From Palaemon carinicauda (lineage: Eukaryota > Arthropoda > Malacostraca > Decapoda > Palaemonidae), in NCBI RefSeq assembly GCF_036898095.1, contig NC_090768.1:47234920-47298919 (forward strand): 64,000 nucleotides of DNA. Direction: 5' to 3'. Made by a program: the position numbers and the translations under genes. Numbering within the stretch: position 1 is the stretch's first letter; each line of letters begins with the position of its first letter. A model generated the notes under the pieces. The model did no database searches. It saw only the letters and a program-made list of their open reading frames with translations, and had not been told where the DNA came from. Positions 63,050-64,000 of the stretch are shown in pieces.

Positions 63050-63650
63050 GCTACCCTAGCTCCCGGTCCTCTGCGGCCCCTGCTTCTGGGTGATAGAGTC
63101 AGCCTCTATCATGGGTACACCCTCTCAGGGGGGATGTCTGGGAGTCCATGGCCGGACCCCCCTACATCCCTCCCTCTGTCTCTTTCACTATCCGGGTGCC
63201 GGTCCCTTGCCGCCTCCTCTGTCGGCGATACCCACCTCCTACCTTGGTGACTCACCCCATATCCCCATGGCCGCCAGTCCTCCGTGTGCCGGGGGACTGC
63301 CGCCTGCCGCCGGCTTCCAGCCGATGGCTCTCCCCCTTCCTCATAACTTGGTCGTCCGCCCGCCGGCCGGCCCCCGGAGTGCCGGCATCCACTGCCGGCA
63401 ACCCGGTTCTGCTATAACCATCCTTGTTCCTGTCACCAATCCGGCAACCTCCGGCTCCCGGCAACCTCCGGCTGCTGGAGCCGCCGCTCCCTCTGCCGGC
63501 GTGCCGCCGCTGTGCCGGCGGCCGCCTCCCTGGTATTACTCTTGACTTTTATATTGTCTGTCCTAATGCCAGAAACTCTGCTGGAGCGGCCTCCGGCGTG
63601 CCGGAGGTCTGCCGGAACCTTCCGGAGGCGTCAAGACGACTTGCACCCCC
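63050..63650. repeat. GC-rich, CCGG-dense island
   Basis: The most GC- and CpG-rich part of the window, made of recurring CCGGC, GCCGG and CTCCGG words. All six frames stay fairly open because stop codons are rare in such sequence, giving Pro/Ala/Gly-rich shadows (for example 63090-63545) that I do not accept as genes. Whether it is a CpG island of a gene beyond the window or part of a repeat cannot be told. Confidence 0.55.
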
Positions 63651-64000
63651 TTCTACTAGCTATCATCTAATACTGATAGCCCTACACTGCAACCAGATGG
63701 CTTGTTTACGTAAATCGATCAGTACCTTAGTACTGTTCTACTGGTAATCATGCTGTCTTCTTGCATTTTACAGATTTCCAGCATGCTGCGTGTATCTTAG
63801 CGCGGCTGGTTGCCGGGAGCAGTTACCCTTTGGGATCCTTTAGCCCCCTAATTTGGGACTGAGTGGCCTCAGTCCCAACCTTATCCTTGACAATTCCTAT
63901 GGAATTCCATTTGCCCTATGGACTTCTACTGGAATTCTATCCTGTGCCTTCGACCACCTCGGATTATACAAGGATAAAGCTTACGGTAATCAGCCGGGCG
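63651..64000. other. Window end, no feature seen
   Basis: No coding or repeat signal was recognised. GGAATTCC-type words recur near 63900-63940. Confidence 0.4.

Noticed and set aside
63090..63545. Pro-rich 151-codon frame near the window end
   Set aside because: All frames are open in this GC-rich low-complexity sequence; no domain.

Overview
The window is eukaryotic genomic DNA, AT-rich and crowded with microsatellites, with one large spliced gene on the + strand and many layers of transposable elements. The gene encodes the ER translocon protein SEC63. Its 14 coding exons (3160 to 48199) all have GT-AG junctions and consistent phases, and they join into a complete 759-residue frame, almost the length of vertebrate SEC63. 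Short exons separated by long transposon-filled introns, abundant (TAA)n tracts and DIRS-type retrotransposons fit a decapod crustacean (shrimp, prawn or crab). The species cannot be fixed from the sequence alone.

Layout. 1-3159: upstream DNA with (AAT)n, (CT)n, (AC)n/(TA)n tracts; the last AAT tract ends about 130 bp before the SEC63 start codon. 3160-9201: exons 1-3. Intron 3 (9202-16526) holds DIRS copy 1, a defective element of 6.7 kb with a tRNA-like SINE inside it. Intron 4 and intron 6 each hold a decayed copy of a second, diverged tyrosine-recombinase element (16800-19460 and about 21515-24800). Intron 8 has a 43-base A run and a 41-bp minisatellite. Intron 10 has a piggyBac-type MITE inside an older repeat. 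Intron 11 (33131-44949) holds a Tigger/pogo DNA transposon (33523-41480) split by DIRS copy 2 (33641-40072), which is nearly intact. Exons 12-14 end the gene at 48199, followed by an AT-rich 3' UTR or intergenic stretch to about 54.5 kb.

From 54.5 kb to the end there is no recognisable host gene. There are copies of repeat families also present in the SEC63 introns, two diverged copies of a further middle-repetitive element (about 55.5-56.95 kb and 58.4-60.85 kb), a TATA-containing candidate promoter, a minus-strand gag-like fragment, and a CpG- and CCGG-rich island at 63.05-63.65 kb.

The most informative system is the DIRS pair. Both copies have inverted terminal repeats and an internal complementary region that carries the complements of both outer ends, the signature of replication through a circular intermediate. 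Copy 2 encodes gag, RT-RNase H with a methyltransferase-like domain, and an overlapping tyrosine recombinase. It is broken by only two visible lesions in the ORFs plus a 26-bp loss in the internal complementary region. Copy 1 is heavily damaged inside but has almost identical terminal repeats, which suggests it moved as a non-autonomous passenger.
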